Below are positions 7,839-17,378 of a DNA stretch of 64,000 nt, one piece after another. A program made the position numbers and the translations under genes. This DNA is from Oscillospiraceae bacterium (GTDB lineage: Bacteria; Bacillota; Clostridia; Oscillospirales; Acutalibacteraceae). Under the pieces are notes generated by a model. It had not been told where the DNA came from. It saw only the letters and a program-made list of their open reading frames with translations, and did not search any database. Numbering within the stretch: position 1 is the stretch's first letter; each line of letters opens with the position of its first letter. Location of the stretch: contig SVPQ01000005.1 in assembly GCA_015065845.1 (NCBI GenBank), forward strand, positions 46,511 to 110,510, written 5' to 3'.

Positions 7839-8897
7839 ATGACTAAAGAACGAGTAGTATATTTTGATTATTTAAGAGTTTTCGCAATGCTTGCGGTTAT
7901 AGTGTTACATATAGCAACACAGAATTGGGAAAATGGGGATGTATATGGTTTTCAGTGGAATGTTCTGAATTTTTATGACAGTCTTGTCAGGTGGGGTGTA
8001 CCGGTATTCGTTATGATAAGTGGTGCATTGTTTCTTGGAAGAAAAGTCGAAATTAAAAAACTTTACACTAAAAATATATCCCGTTTAGCAGTTGCTTTTA
8101 TTGTGTGGTCGGTGTTTTATGCATTGTGGCTTCCTTTGTCAAAACTTGTTTTAACAGGCGAAAATACATTATCATTGAATACAATAGCATCTGAAATTAT
8201 TACCGGTGCATATCATATGTGGTTTATTCCTATGATTATAGGACTTTATGTGTGTTTACCAATTATAAAACAGTTTACAGAAAACAAGAAAGTAACTGAA
8301 TATTATCTTTTATTTTCATTTATATTTGCTTTTGCAGTTCCTGAAATTCTGAATATAATAAAAGACTTTTTCGGGTTTCAGATAATTGAAAGTTTCAGTA
8401 AATTGCTTTCAGATATGCATCTTGATATGCTTTTGGGCTATTCATTTTATTTTGTTCTGGGATATTATCTGAGTAATAAAGAATTCACCAAAAAGCAACG
8501 AGGGGCTTTATATTTATCAGGTGTTTCAGGATTTATAATTACCGTTTTATTAACCGCTCTGGCATCAAGAAAAACAGGCTCGGCAGTTGAAACATATTAC
8601 CTGAATTTTAATGTGAATGTTCTTTTTGAAGCGGTAGCGGTGTTTGTTTTATTTAAGAAAATGAACTTTAAAAATGAAAAAATCAACAGATTAATGTTTA
8701 ATTTTTCAAAATACAGTTTTGGTGCATACTTAGTACACATATTTGTTATAAGTCTTCTGATTGCAGTCGGAATAAACACATCAATAGTAAATCCGCTATT
8801 ATCTGTTCCACTTGTGTCATTTATTGTAATTGTTGCATCATTTTTAATTTCTTTTATTATCAATAAAATTCCTTTTATAAATAAATGGGTGGTTTAA
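7839..8897 (+). CDS. acyltransferase family 3 membrane protein (OafA/WecH type)
   Basis: The 352-residue protein has about ten membrane helices. It starts with the family hallmark RVVYFDYLRVFAMLAVIVLH, in which the Arg and the helix-1 His are the usual key residues. WGVPVFVMISGALFLG, the second conserved block, follows. Members transfer acyl groups, often acetyl or succinyl, to exopolysaccharide, peptidoglycan or glycolipids at the membrane. The acceptor is unknown. The stop codon is immediately followed by the ATG of the next gene, an alpha/beta hydrolase, so the two are translationally coupled. Together they may add and remove acyl groups, but that is inference. Confidence 0.88.
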   Translation: MTKERVVYFDYLRVFAMLAVIVLHIATQNWENGDVYGFQWNVLNFYDSLVRWGVPVFVMISGALFLGRKVEIKKLYTKNISRLAVAFIVWSVFYALWLPLSKLVLTGENTLSLNTIASEIITGAYHMWFIPMIIGLYVCLPIIKQFTENKKVTEYYLLFSFIFAFAVPEILNIIKDFFGFQIIESFSKLLSDMHLDMLLGYSFYFVLGYYLSNKEFTKKQRGALYLSGVSGFIITVLLTALASRKTGSAVETYYLNFNVNVLFEAVAVFVLFKKMNFKNEKINRLMFNFSKYSFGAYLVHIFVISLLIAVGINTSIVNPLLSVPLVSFIVIVASFLISFIINKIPFINKWVV

Positions 8898-9620
8898 ATG
8901 AAAAAGAAAATTACACTTGTAATAATAGTTGTTTTAATTGCAAGTTTAATAGGTAGTACAGTTTATTATATAAACGATTATTACCACGCTGATGAAATGG
9001 CGGTTTCTTTAATTACTGCACCAAAGACAAATGTTATAGTAACAGAAGAAAACGGTGCGTTTACATTTAAACCACGAAATGCAACAAAGGGAATTATCTT
9101 TTACCCTGGTGGAAAGGTACAAGCAGAAAGTTATGCACCTTTAATGCACTCACTTGCAGAAAATGGTATTCTTTCTGTATTAGTTACAATGCCCGGTAAT
9201 TTAGCAGTTTTAGATATGAATGCCGCAGAAGGAATATATGAAAAGTACCCTGAAATTGAAAGCTGGTATATGGCAGGTCATTCTTTAGGTGGTTCAATGG
9301 CGGCAAGTTATATTGCAGAAAACAGCAAAGATTTTGATGGTATTATTTTACTTGCTTCATATTCGACTGCAGATTTAAGTAATTCGGGGTTAGATGTTAT
9401 TTCAATTTATGGTACTAATGATGGTGTTCTTAATATGGAAAAATATGAAGAATATAAACCGAATTTACCTGAAGATTTTAAAGAAGTTGTAATTAATGGC
9501 GGTTGTCACGCGTATTTTGGTGCTTATGGTGAGCAGGAGGGTGACAAAAAGGCAACTATTACAAGAGAAGAACAAATTGAAATTACAGTAAAGGAAATAT
9601 TACAATTTATAAATAATTAA
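8898..9620 (+). CDS. membrane-anchored alpha/beta hydrolase
   Basis: The 240-residue product has an N-terminal membrane anchor (about residues 5-27) and then an alpha/beta-hydrolase core. It shows IIFYPGGKVQAESYAPL (oxyanion region), the nucleophile elbow MAGHSLGGSMAA with Ser in GHSLGG, a probable acid in IYGTNDGVLN, and a His in INGGCHAYFGAYG. This complete triad resembles the PF12695-like family of small extracellular esterases. Orientation rules place the catalytic part outside the cell. Its ATG abuts the stop of the acyltransferase gene, so it is probably an esterase acting on the same envelope glycan. The substrate is unknown. Confidence 0.85.
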   Translation: MKKKITLVIIVVLIASLIGSTVYYINDYYHADEMAVSLITAPKTNVIVTEENGAFTFKPRNATKGIIFYPGGKVQAESYAPLMHSLAENGILSVLVTMPGNLAVLDMNAAEGIYEKYPEIESWYMAGHSLGGSMAASYIAENSKDFDGIILLASYSTADLSNSGLDVISIYGTNDGVLNMEKYEEYKPNLPEDFKEVVINGGCHAYFGAYGEQEGDKKATITREEQIEITVKEILQFINN

Positions 9621-9628
9621 AAAAAATT

Positions 9629-9664
9629 GCCTTGTTCGTGAAGAAAACTCTTGACGAATGGGGC
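9629..9664 (+). terminator. hairpin terminator after the hydrolase gene
   Basis: An 11-bp stem with three G-U pairs (9629-9639 with 9654-9664) is followed by a T-rich tract. It overlaps the promoter of the downstream gene. Confidence 0.5.
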
Positions 9665-9679
9665 ATTTGGTTTTAAAAT
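9651..9679 (+). promoter_or_regulatory. SigA-type promoter of ddh
   Basis: TTGACG (9651-9656) and TAAAAT (9674-9679) are spaced by 17 bp. The -35 box sits in the right arm of the preceding terminator. Confidence 0.65.
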
Positions 9680-9731
9680 ATTTCTGTTATTTTATTTTTA
9701 GTTTGTAAAACTACTTATGGAGTTGGTAAAA

Positions 9732-10715
9732 ATGATAAAAATTGGTCTTTACGGTTACGGAAACATCGCTAAAGGTGTAGAGTGTGCAATAATGCAGAAT
9801 GAAGATATGTGTCTAACTTCTGTATTTACACGCCGTGACCCTGCTACTGTAAAGGTAATGACAGAGGGCGTTTCTGTTTACCATACCGATGATATTTTAA
9901 ATCACAAAGACGAAATAGATGTTCTTGTTATGTGTGGTGGCAGTGCGACGGATTTACCTGAACAGACACCGAAAATGGCAGAATATTTTAATGTAGTAGA
10001 CAGTTTTGACACTCACAAAAGAATACCAGAACATTTTTCTAATGTAGACGAAAAAGCAAAAAAAGGCGAAAAGACTGCAATTATTTCTGTTGGTTGGGAT
10101 CCTGGTATGTTCTCTCTTTTAAGACTTTACGGCAGTGCTATTTTGCCTGATGGTGCAGACTACACATTCTGGGGTAAAGGTGTAAGTCAGGGTCACTCTG
10201 ACGCTATAAGACGCATTGACGGTGTTATTGACGCAAGACAATACACAATTCCTGTAGAAAGTGCTTTAGAGGCAGTAAGAAGTGGTTCACAACCAGCTCT
10301 TACAACAAGACAGAAACACACAAGAGAATGTTTTGTTGTTGTAGAAGATGGTGCAGACAAAGAACGCATTGAAAGAGAAATAGTTACTATGAAAAACTAT
10401 TTTGATGAATATGATACAACAGTAAACTTTATTTCAATGGAAGAATTACAGAAAAATCATAGCGGTATTCCACACGGTGGTTTTGTAATCCGTACAGGTA
10501 AAACAGGTAAAAATAAAGAAAATAACCATGTTATTGAATATAGTCTCAAATTAGACTCTAACCCTGAGTTTACTTCAAGTGTAATTGTAGCTTACGCAAG
10601 AGCTGCTTACCGTCTTAATAAAGAGGGTGACTGTGGTTGCAAAACTGTATTTGACATTGCACCGAAGTACCTTTCGCTTAAATCAAATGATGAATTGAGA
10701 GCAAGTATGCTTTAA
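9732..10715 (+). CDS. ddh: meso-diaminopimelate dehydrogenase
   Basis: The enzyme interconverts L-2-amino-6-oxopimelate (tetrahydrodipicolinate) and meso-diaminopimelate with NADPH, a one-step route to the peptidoglycan cross-link amino acid and lysine. The 327-residue product opens with the NADP-binding Rossmann motif IGLYGYGNIAKGV, then VFTRRDP, VLVMCGGSATDLPEQTP and the substrate-domain signature GWDPGMFSLLRLY. It is highly characteristic and of full length. The start at 9732 has GGAGTTGG upstream. An in-frame ATG at 9717 would leave no binding site. It is a single-gene unit with its own promoter and a strong terminator. Confidence 0.95.
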   Translation: MIKIGLYGYGNIAKGVECAIMQNEDMCLTSVFTRRDPATVKVMTEGVSVYHTDDILNHKDEIDVLVMCGGSATDLPEQTPKMAEYFNVVDSFDTHKRIPEHFSNVDEKAKKGEKTAIISVGWDPGMFSLLRLYGSAILPDGADYTFWGKGVSQGHSDAIRRIDGVIDARQYTIPVESALEAVRSGSQPALTTRQKHTRECFVVVEDGADKERIEREIVTMKNYFDEYDTTVNFISMEELQKNHSGIPHGGFVIRTGKTGKNKENNHVIEYSLKLDSNPEFTSSVIVAYARAAYRLNKEGDCGCKTVFDIAPKYLSLKSNDELRASML

Positions 10716-10722
10716 AAAATAT

Positions 10723-10764
10723 AAAAAGAATTGCAAGTCAATTGATTTGCAATTCTTTTTTTAT
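10723..10764 (+). terminator. terminator of ddh
   Basis: A perfect 14-bp stem (10723-10736 with 10747-10760), AT-rich at its base, runs into a T tract. Confidence 0.85.
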
Positions 10765-10798
10765 TTGAAAGTGAATATAAATAACTGGGGGTGTTTAT

Positions 10799-12076
10799 AT
10801 GAAAATATTAAAACCAGGTAGTCGTGGTACAGATGTTTATATTTTGCAACTCGCACTTAACAGGGCAGGGTATTTAAACGAAGAGCCAGACGGTATTTTT
10901 GGAGCGCGTACTACAAATGCAGTTTTACGCTTTCAGGGAGATAGCAATTTAAAACAGGATGGAATTGCAGGGGTACGCACATGGAATGCGTTATTGCCTT
11001 ATTTAAAGGGGTATAAAGTACACAGAGTTGTGCGTGGCGATACTTTATGGAAAGTTTCGCAGATTTATAACACGAGTGTAAATTCAATTCTTTTAGCAAA
11101 CCCTAATATTAACCCCGAAAATTTGCGTGTCGGTTCAAATATAGTTGTACCACTCGGATTTTCTGTTGTGCCGACTAATGTGCCTTATACATACCAGTTA
11201 GTTTCTTTTATTCTTGAGGGGTTAGAGATGCGTTTCCCTTTTCTGAGTGGTGGTGTAATCGGGCAGAGTGTAATGGGTAAAAATATTCCTTTTGTTAAAA
11301 TAGGCAATGGTCAGACCGAACTTTTTTACAATGCGTCACACCATGCAAACGAATGGCTCACAACACCGGTGCTTTTAAAATTCTTAGAAGATTACGCTGA
11401 AAATTATGCAACGGGTGGCGAGATTTTTAACACGAGTGCAAGAGAGCTTTACAACAAAGCATCATTATATATTGTGCCTGTTGTAAACCCTGACGGAATT
11501 GATTTGGTAAATGGTGTCGTGCCTGGTGGGAAATTTTTAACTCAGGCACAGAATTTAGCAGGGAATTACCCTAATATACCATACCCGAATGGATGGAAAG
11601 CAAATATAAATGGCGTTGATTTGAATCTGCAATACCCTGCAAACTGGGAAAGAGCAAAAGATATTAAATTTTCACAAGGCTTCACAATTCCTGGTCCGAG
11701 AGATTTTGTAGGTACTGCACCTTTAACAGAACCTGAAGTAAGAGCAGTTTATAATTTTACAAGAAATCACGATTTCAGACTTACTCTTTCTTATCATAGT
11801 CAGGGAGAAATAATTTATTGGAAATATCTTGATTACGAACCTGAAAATTCAAGAAGAATTGCTGAATATTTTGGTGAAGTAAGTGGTTACGCGGTAGAAG
11901 AAACACCATATTCATCAGGTTTTGCAGGCTATAAAGACTGGTTTATTGAAACTTATAACCGACCAGGTTACACAATAGAAATTGGTATTGGAATGAGTCC
12001 CCTGCCTCTTTCACAATTTGCCGAAATTTATAAAGATAATATCGGTATTCTCGTTGGTGGTATTACAGAGATATAA
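10799..12076 (+). CDS. peptidoglycan-binding/LysM M14 metallopeptidase (gamma-D-glutamyl-diaminopimelate peptidase type)
   Basis: The 425-residue modular protein has three parts. Residues 1-70 form a PG_binding_1 domain (GSRGTDVYILQLALNRAGY, DGIFGARTTNAV). Residues 72-120 form a LysM (VHRVVRGDTLWKVSQIYNTS). Residues about 130-425 form an M14 carboxypeptidase fold. Zinc ligands are in HHANE (His and Glu near residues 182-185) and SYHSQG (about 331), and the catalytic Glu is in YTIEIG. This order matches endopeptidase I of Bacillus spore walls, which cuts the gamma-D-Glu-meso-Dap bond. No signal peptide is visible, as in several relatives that act in the forespore or after lysis. A role in wall turnover or sporulation is inferred. 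Confidence 0.9.
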   Translation: MKILKPGSRGTDVYILQLALNRAGYLNEEPDGIFGARTTNAVLRFQGDSNLKQDGIAGVRTWNALLPYLKGYKVHRVVRGDTLWKVSQIYNTSVNSILLANPNINPENLRVGSNIVVPLGFSVVPTNVPYTYQLVSFILEGLEMRFPFLSGGVIGQSVMGKNIPFVKIGNGQTELFYNASHHANEWLTTPVLLKFLEDYAENYATGGEIFNTSARELYNKASLYIVPVVNPDGIDLVNGVVPGGKFLTQAQNLAGNYPNIPYPNGWKANINGVDLNLQYPANWERAKDIKFSQGFTIPGPRDFVGTAPLTEPEVRAVYNFTRNHDFRLTLSYHSQGEIIYWKYLDYEPENSRRIAEYFGEVSGYAVEETPYSSGFAGYKDWFIETYNRPGYTIEIGIGMSPLPLSQFAEIYKDNIGILVGGITEI

Positions 12077-12081
12077 AAAAG

Positions 12082-12127
12082 GAACTGACTTAGAATTTTT
12101 GAGAATTTTAAGTCAGTTCTTTGTTTT
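12082..12127. terminator. bidirectional terminator between convergent genes
   Basis: A perfect 11-bp stem (12082-12092 with 12109-12119) has T-rich flanks on both strands. It ends the M14 peptidase gene and the convergent GDPD gene. Confidence 0.8.
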
Positions 12128-12904
12128 TTACTTTACGCCACCGTAAATATCACTTTCGATGTAGTCAACATCTAACATTCTGCAGAAGTTGAGTGAGAAA
12201 AGGTCGTTTGCAGTCCAAAGGCCAACTTTCAGACCCTTATCGTGGAATTCTTTAACCATATCTTTTGTAGCAACTTTGTAATCTGCATCAATGTCGAAAC
12301 CATAGTCAAAGCATCTTCTGTAATCACCACAGTTTTTACCGTATGTGAGCATAATATTAAGTTCAGGGAATGCTTCGTGTGCTTTTATAAGATTCTCGAA
12401 TTCAAATGACTGAAGTGAGCATTTTGATAAATCATATTTTTCTTTTGCCATATTGAAAAGGTCTGTAATCTGCTCGTCAGTCCATTCACCTTTGAGTTCA
12501 ATAAAACAAATCATATTTGCCTGTCTGCATATATCAATATATCTTTCAAAAGTGCAAAGGTAACACACTTCTTTTGATTTGTCGTTATAGATAGGTTTTT
12601 GTGTGAGTTCTACATAAGTGGAGTCTGCAACAAGTAACTCAGTGCCATCATTAAATTTAACTTCGTCATTGTGGTTTACAACAAAAACGCCGTCTTTAGT
12701 AATTCTTACATCTGTTTCAATACCGCCGGAACCATTTTCTATAGCACTTAAAAATGCCGCTTCGGTGTTACCAGGTTGTTTTGCACTGTGACCACGGTGA
12801 GCAATCATACAAATATCTTTGTGCTTTTTTTCATTTGATTTGTGAATTCCGAAAAGTGCCGCCGCACCAGCTGCTGCCGCTATAACCAATGCTTTTGTTT
12901 TCAT
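12128..12904 (-). CDS. glycerophosphodiester phosphodiesterase
   Basis: The protein hydrolyses glycerophosphodiesters to glycerol-3-phosphate and an alcohol. The 258-residue product carries an N-terminal hydrophobic segment (about residues 4-18) and then the GDPD signature: AHRGHSAKQPGNTEAAF (family HRG...PENTxxAF), GGIETDVRITKDGVFVVNH with the metal-binding Glu and Asp, and the second catalytic His. GLKVGLWTAND near the end is the conserved last strand. The start at 12904 follows GGAGAAATTATTT. The frame stays open to 12982, but that stretch contains the promoter. The N-terminus suggests membrane attachment or export. It is divergently transcribed from yfcE. Confidence 0.9.
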   Translation of the reverse strand: MKTKALVIAAAAGAAALFGIHKSNEKKHKDICMIAHRGHSAKQPGNTEAAFLSAIENGSGGIETDVRITKDGVFVVNHNDEVKFNDGTELLVADSTYVELTQKPIYNDKSKEVCYLCTFERYIDICRQANMICFIELKGEWTDEQITDLFNMAKEKYDLSKCSLQSFEFENLIKAHEAFPELNIMLTYGKNCGDYRRCFDYGFDIDADYKVATKDMVKEFHDKGLKVGLWTANDLFSLNFCRMLDVDYIESDIYGGVK

Positions 12905-12944
12905 AAATAATTTCTCCTTTGCGTAGTAAAAATACATTATTACA

Positions 12945-12973
12945 ATAATAACACTCTCAAATTCTATTGTCAA
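12945..12973 (-). promoter_or_regulatory. SigA-type promoter of the GDPD gene
   Basis: On the minus strand, TTGACA (12973-12968) and TATTAT (12950-12945) are spaced by 17 bp. Its -35 box overlaps that of the divergent yfcE promoter. Confidence 0.7.
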
Positions 12974-12995
12974 TAATGTCATTTTATGATAAAAT
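12967..12995 (+). promoter_or_regulatory. SigA-type promoter of yfcE
   Basis: TTGTCA (12967-12972) and TAAAAT (12990-12995) are spaced by 17 bp. RNA polymerase cannot occupy this and the opposing GDPD promoter at the same time. Confidence 0.65.
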
Positions 12996-13022
12996 GAAAA
13001 AAATTTAAAAACAGGTGATTTT

Positions 13023-13565
13023 ATGAAAATTCTTATTGCATCAGATATTCACGGTTCGCTTATATATTGCAATAAATTAATAGAACAATACAAAAAAGAA
13101 AATTGCGACAAACTTATTTTATTGGGTGATATTTTATATCACGGACCGCGTAATGATTTACCAGAAGAATATAACCCAAAAGGTGTAATTTCTTTACTTA
13201 ATTCTATGAGTGATGAAATACTTGCAGTTCGTGGTAACTGTGAAGCAGAAGTTGACGATATGGTTCTTGAGTTTAATGTGCTGGCAGAGTATGCCATTCT
13301 TTATATAAAAAACAGACTTGTTTTTCTTACCCATGGTCATAAATTTAACCCACAGAATATGCCGAAATTAAAAAAAGGTGATATTCTTTTCAATGGTCAC
13401 ACTCATATAAGTAAAATTGAAGAAATTGGTGACATTTTATATGTTAATCCTGGTTCTGTTTCAATTCCGAAAGAAAATACACCTAGAGGATATGTGATTC
13501 TTACAGATGAAAGCATAATTCATAAAAATCTTCAGGGTGAAATTTTAGAAACTTGCAATTTATAA
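13023..13565 (+). CDS. yfcE: YfcE-family metallophosphodiesterase
   Basis: The 180-residue protein has the full calcineurin-like metal signature: SDIHGS (D-x-H), LLGDILYHGPRN (GD), VRGNCE (GNxE/D), FLTHGHKF (H) and LFNGHTH (GHxH). The insertion HGPRNDLPEEYNPKGV and the ending NPGSVSIPK are typical of the YfcE/MJ0936 type, which has manganese-dependent phosphodiesterase activity on small model substrates. The physiological substrate is not established for the family. It is cytosolic. The gene is monocistronic between its divergent promoter and a terminator. Confidence 0.9.
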   Translation: MKILIASDIHGSLIYCNKLIEQYKKENCDKLILLGDILYHGPRNDLPEEYNPKGVISLLNSMSDEILAVRGNCEAEVDDMVLEFNVLAEYAILYIKNRLVFLTHGHKFNPQNMPKLKKGDILFNGHTHISKIEEIGDILYVNPGSVSIPKENTPRGYVILTDESIIHKNLQGEILETCNL

Positions 13566-13585
13566 TACAACATTATAATACAATG

Positions 13586-13622
13586 AACTCGTTACAAACT
13601 TACTGTAACGAGTTATTTTTCT
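13586..13622 (+). terminator. terminator of yfcE
   Basis: A perfect 11-bp stem (13586-13596 with 13604-13614) is followed by ATTTTTCTTT. Confidence 0.85.
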
Positions 13623-13740
13623 TTAATAATATTCCTGGAAAGAATTATGCAACGCGGTGTAGTATATATTACAAATTTGAATGTTTTTGGATAATGTTGA
13701 ACAGTTTTTAGGGTGCTTTGTAGAATATTATCAAAATATA

Positions 13741-13769
13741 TTGACTTATAAGAAAAATTATGTTTAAAT
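13741..13769 (+). promoter_or_regulatory. probable promoter of the chemoreceptor gene
   Basis: TTGACT (13741-13746) and TTAAAT (13764-13769) are spaced by 17 bp, 58 bp before the start. The -10 match is partial. The rest of the 260-bp gap holds only the yfcE terminator. Confidence 0.5.
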
Positions 13770-13826
13770 TGTAGAGTATATAGTAGTATACACATAAGGG
13801 ATTATATTATTATAGGAGGAAATGGT

Positions 13827-15818
13827 ATGAAGAGAAAAAAACAGCAGGACAGGCAAAGAAGTATTGGCTATGTAATGGCTCGTATGTCTTTCATCATGGT
13901 TATGGTTGGCATGGTGTGGATTTCCATTATTGCAATAACTTCTAACTTTATTGCAACTAAAAATGTTGTTTCTGGAGAGTTACTCAGTGTAGTTACAACT
14001 GCATCAAGAAGTGTGCAGTGGGAATTACAGTCTTATGTTAATTTAGCAGAAGCATTTGCTACAGATTCTTATCTTTTATCTGATGAGTATTCAGCACAAG
14101 AAAAACAAGCGCATATTGCTGAAAAAGCGACTGCACATGGTTTAGTCGGTGGCGATATGCTTGATACAAGCGGTATTGGTTTAGATGGCACAGATTACAG
14201 TTCATCAGAATCATTTAAAGAAGCTATAAACGGGAAAGTATTTGTTTCTACACCTACAGACACAGGTAATGGAACTAAAATGATGTTTATTGCTGCTCCA
14301 ATATGGGCTGATGGTGTTGAAAATTCAGAAGTTGTAGGTGTTATTTATCTCCTACCTTCACCTACAGTTTTAGATGATATTGTAAAATCAATAAAATCAA
14401 GTGCCAACGGTATTACAAATATTCTTGATAGCACTGGTGCCGTTATTGCTACATCAAAAGTAGCTGAAGAGGGTGCTGAAACAGAAGATGTTACAGCAGG
14501 TGCAAGTGAAGCTGAAATGGCTACATATATGGAACTCAATGCTCGTATGATTTCAGGCGAAAGTGGTTCTGAAACTTATGATTTCGCAGGTGCATCTTAT
14601 TTTACTGCTTATGCACCAATTGCGGGTACATCCGGCTGGTCAATTGCAGTTACATCACCTTACGCTGATTTCTTAAGCAGTGTTGCTACTGTTTCACTTG
14701 TTATTTTTGTATGTGTAATCGCAATCGGTCTTCTTGCACTTTATATTGCAAACAGACTTGGTAAGAAAATCGGTAACCCGATGAGTATCTGTACTGCTAT
14801 TATCAATGGTATCGGTACTGGTGATTTCAGTAAAGAGGCACCTGTTGTTAAGAGAAAAGACGAAACCAGACTTCTTGCAGAAGCAACAGGCAAGGCACTC
14901 AATGAATTAAGAGCTATTATTTACGATATTACACGCGTACTTGAAGCAGTTGCTAATGGTGACTTAACAGTAGATGTTGACGAAAAAGCAGAAATGTATG
15001 TTGGTGATTATCAGAGTATTTATGATTCTCTTGTAAGTATTAAAACAAGTCTTCAGGCTACAATGGAACAAATTGATGTTGCCGCAGAACAGGTTACATC
15101 AGGTTCAGAACAAGTTTCAATCGGCGCTTCTAACCTTTCAGAAGGTTCAACAGGTCAGGCTTCTTCAGTTGCTCAGTTGGCTTCAAATATCCGTACAATT
15201 GCAGATTTAATAAATGCAAACGCAGACGATGCAGCAAATGCTAATAATTTAACTAATGAAGCAGGTGTTGCTATGGGTGATGCAACTGTATCAATGGAAA
15301 GTCTTGTTACAGCAATGAATGAAATTGCAGACCTTTCTGAAGAAATCAAAAAGATTAACAAGACTATTGAAGATATTGCATTCCAGACTAATATCTTAGC
15401 TCTTAACGCGGCAGTTGAAGCAGCAAGAGCGGGTGCGGCAGGTAAAGGTTTTGCAGTTGTTGCAGATGAAGTAAGAAACCTTGCAGGTAAATCACAAGAG
15501 GCGGCAAAAAGTACAACAGCTCTTATTGAAAACACGGTGCTTGCAATTGAAAAAGGTACAGGTCTTGTAAATGATGTTGCAAAGAAAATGAATGATGTTG
15601 CAGCCTCTGCAGGAGCGGTTGCTCAGATAAATGGTAAGATTTCAGAAGAAAGTAAAAACACAGCACTTTCAATAAATGAAATTACGATAGGTATTGACCA
15701 GATTTCAAATATTGTTCAGACAAACTCTGCTACTTCTCAACAATCTGCAGCGGCGGCAGAAGAACTTGCAGGTCAGGCTAATACACTTAAAAATCTTATT
15801 GAAGCATTTAAATATTGA
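13827..15818 (+). CDS. methyl-accepting chemotaxis protein
   Basis: The 663-residue transmembrane chemoreceptor has TM1 at about residues 17-42 and an extracellular Cache-like sensor domain (about 43-280). The sensor contains [22 protein letters not shown] and [22 protein letters not shown], typical of double-Cache folds. TM2 is at about 283-308, followed by a HAMP region and the cytoplasmic signalling coiled coil. The hairpin tip [20 protein letters not shown] and the [15 protein letters not shown] stretch are textbook and would contact CheA and CheW. The ligand is unknown, though Cache domains often sense small acids or amino acids. TAGGAGG precedes the ATG. No other chemotaxis or flagellar gene is in this window, so it is an orphan receptor here. 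Confidence 0.95.
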   Translation: MKRKKQQDRQRSIGYVMARMSFIMVMVGMVWISIIAITSNFIATKNVVSGELLSVVTTASRSVQWELQSYVNLAEAFATDSYLLSDEYSAQEKQAHIAEKATAHGLVGGDMLDTSGIGLDGTDYSSSESFKEAINGKVFVSTPTDTGNGTKMMFIAAPIWADGVENSEVVGVIYLLPSPTVLDDIVKSIKSSANGITNILDSTGAVIATSKVAEEGAETEDVTAGASEAEMATYMELNARMISGESGSETYDFAGASYFTAYAPIAGTSGWSIAVTSPYADFLSSVATVSLVIFVCVIAIGLLALYIANRLGKKIGNPMSICTAIINGIGTGDFSKEAPVVKRKDETRLLAEATGKALNELRAIIYDITRVLEAVANGDLTVDVDEKAEMYVGDYQSIYDSLVSIKTSLQATMEQIDVAAEQVTSGSEQVSIGASNLSEGSTGQASSVAQLASNIRTIADLINANADDAANANNLTNEAGVAMGDATVSMESLVTAMNEIADLSEEIKKINKTIEDIAFQTNILALNAAVEAARAGAAGKGFAVVADEVRNLAGKSQEAAKSTTALIENTVLAIEKGTGLVNDVAKKMNDVAASAGAVAQINGKISEESKNTALSINEITIGIDQISNIVQTNSATSQQSAAAAEELAGQANTLKNLIEAFKY

Positions 15819-15830
15819 TTTTAAAAAACT

Positions 15831-15860
15831 AGTCGGTAGTTTACACTACCGACTCTTTTT
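15831..15860 (+). terminator. terminator of the chemoreceptor gene
   Basis: A perfect 10-bp stem (15831-15840 with 15845-15854) with a TTAC loop is followed by CTTTTTTA. Its right arm lies within the last codons of the convergent ATPase gene. Confidence 0.8.
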
Positions 15861-17346
15861 TATCTGAATTATATGGAATATAGTTTTTTCTTATTATTGA
15901 AATCTGCTTTTGAAGAAGTTTTTTGACTTCTCGTACATTACAACTTTTATAGAGTGAGTAGTATGCTTTTAATTCTCTTTGGTAATCAGATGTGCCTTTT
16001 TCTGATTCCCCACTCATTATTTGGTCGAATATAGAGACGGTTCGTGTTAAATCGCCGGATGTATCAGTAACTTCTGCAAGTTTTGAGAGTGAAGACAAGT
16101 GGTAATCCTGTTCGGGAAGATGTTCTAATGTATATTGAATACAGGTTGAAAGGAAATAGTAAACTTTCATTTCTTCAGTGGGTGTTATTTCAGAAGTGAA
16201 ATTCATTAAATAATTTACATAAGCGTGGGCTTCATCAGGAGTGGAAACATATTCGTAAAAATTCTCATCGCATTCTTCTGGTTGACTTTCAGTTTCAAAA
16301 GTTGTTATTTTATCAAGTCCTCTTAATTTACGCAATTTTGAATGGTAATATAATGGGGCGAGAACTTCATTTTTTACACTTAAAGTAACGCTTGAAATTG
16401 TTGTGTCTCGGTCAATTGCTTCAAATGTCGGATTTAAAGCGTTTTGCAAAATTGTGCCAACTGCTCTGGCACCTGTGTTAAGTGAAGTAGCCATTTCTGC
16501 AATTTTCTCACAGGCTTTTTCATCAATTTTTAAACTTACACCTGAAATTTTAAAAAGATGTGAGTATTTTTCTATATAAGAGCCTTTCGGGGATTGTAAG
16601 AGTAAACTGAAGTCTTCTTTTGTAAGGGGGGGGATGTAGTGTATAGCACCTATTCTGCCTAAAAGTTCTGCGTTGAATCCATAGTGTTTTATATCGTCCA
16701 AAGTGGCGTGTTTTAAATATTCGGTTTCTTCTTCTTTTACAGTATTGTTGACAAAACCAATCGTGTTTCTGCCTTTCATTCGTGTCTTAATCATATCTTC
16801 AAGTCCGTCAAAAGCGCCTGAGAATATAAAGAGCATTTTGCTGGTGTCTATAAATTCTGTTCTTCCGCTTCCTAAATCGCAGGAGAGACCTTTACCTTCA
16901 ATTACTTGTAACAAGTTGAATTGTGGGTTTGAAATTTCACCATCCCTGAATCTCATTTTGCAGAATTCATCAATTATCACTATGCTGCTACTGAATGTTT
17001 CTTTATTGGAACATGCCTGTTTTGCTAAACTGAAAAGTTGACTTAAGGTAGTCCCTTTGTATCCTTCCGGACTAATTGCACTGGAGTCAATTGTAAATAC
17101 ATTGAGACCTGCGACATCGGCTAATGCTTTTATTAAGTGCGATTTACCGCAACCTGTTCTTGCTAATACCAACAAAGAATTAGTAGGGAGTGAACCAGGG
17201 TCAATACCAGCTTCAATAGCAGAAAGCTTTCTTAAATGAAGACTTATAAGTGAAGCTAATTTGTCTAATGTTTCTTTTTGAGTTTCAAGAGGAACTATTT
17301 TATTCCGCGCTTTTTTTATGAGTAAATCTTTTGGAAGGTACTTCAT
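15841..17346 (-). CDS. ClpX-like AAA+ ATPase lacking the zinc-binding domain, with C-terminal helical extension
   Basis: The 501-residue product follows ClpX through its AAA+ module. Walker A is ARTGCGKS (62-69), the pore loop EGYKG (94-98) corresponds to ClpX GYVG, and Walker B is IVIIDE (122-127). Also present are FSGAFDGLEDMI, a short loop containing IGF at 196-198 where ClpX has its ClpP-docking IGF loop, an arginine finger in LLGRIG (Arg231), and sensor 2 TGAR (Arg294). Two differences stand out. The ClpX N-terminal zinc domain is absent, and about 135 residues are added at the C-terminus (366-501). That extension aligns with the small protein encoded immediately upstream. It is probably a specialised unfoldase or remodeller with its own adaptor domain. 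AAAGGAG supports the start. Confidence 0.78.
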   Translation of the reverse strand: MKYLPKDLLIKKARNKIVPLETQKETLDKLASLISLHLRKLSAIEAGIDPGSLPTNSLLVLARTGCGKSHLIKALADVAGLNVFTIDSSAISPEGYKGTTLSQLFSLAKQACSNKETFSSSIVIIDEFCKMRFRDGEISNPQFNLLQVIEGKGLSCDLGSGRTEFIDTSKMLFIFSGAFDGLEDMIKTRMKGRNTIGFVNNTVKEEETEYLKHATLDDIKHYGFNAELLGRIGAIHYIPPLTKEDFSLLLQSPKGSYIEKYSHLFKISGVSLKIDEKACEKIAEMATSLNTGARAVGTILQNALNPTFEAIDRDTTISSVTLSVKNEVLAPLYYHSKLRKLRGLDKITTFETESQPEECDENFYEYVSTPDEAHAYVNYLMNFTSEITPTEEMKVYYFLSTCIQYTLEHLPEQDYHLSSLSKLAEVTDTSGDLTRTVSIFDQIMSGESEKGTSDYQRELKAYYSLYKSCNVREVKKLLQKQISIIRKNYIPYNSDKKESVV

Positions 17347-17378
17347 AATTTCTGCTCCTTTCTTTGTTGGCTGTTGGT

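Noticed and set aside
15173..15535. 120-codon minus-strand frame inside the chemoreceptor gene
   Set aside because: It is antisense to the highly conserved signalling domain and has no ribosome binding site.
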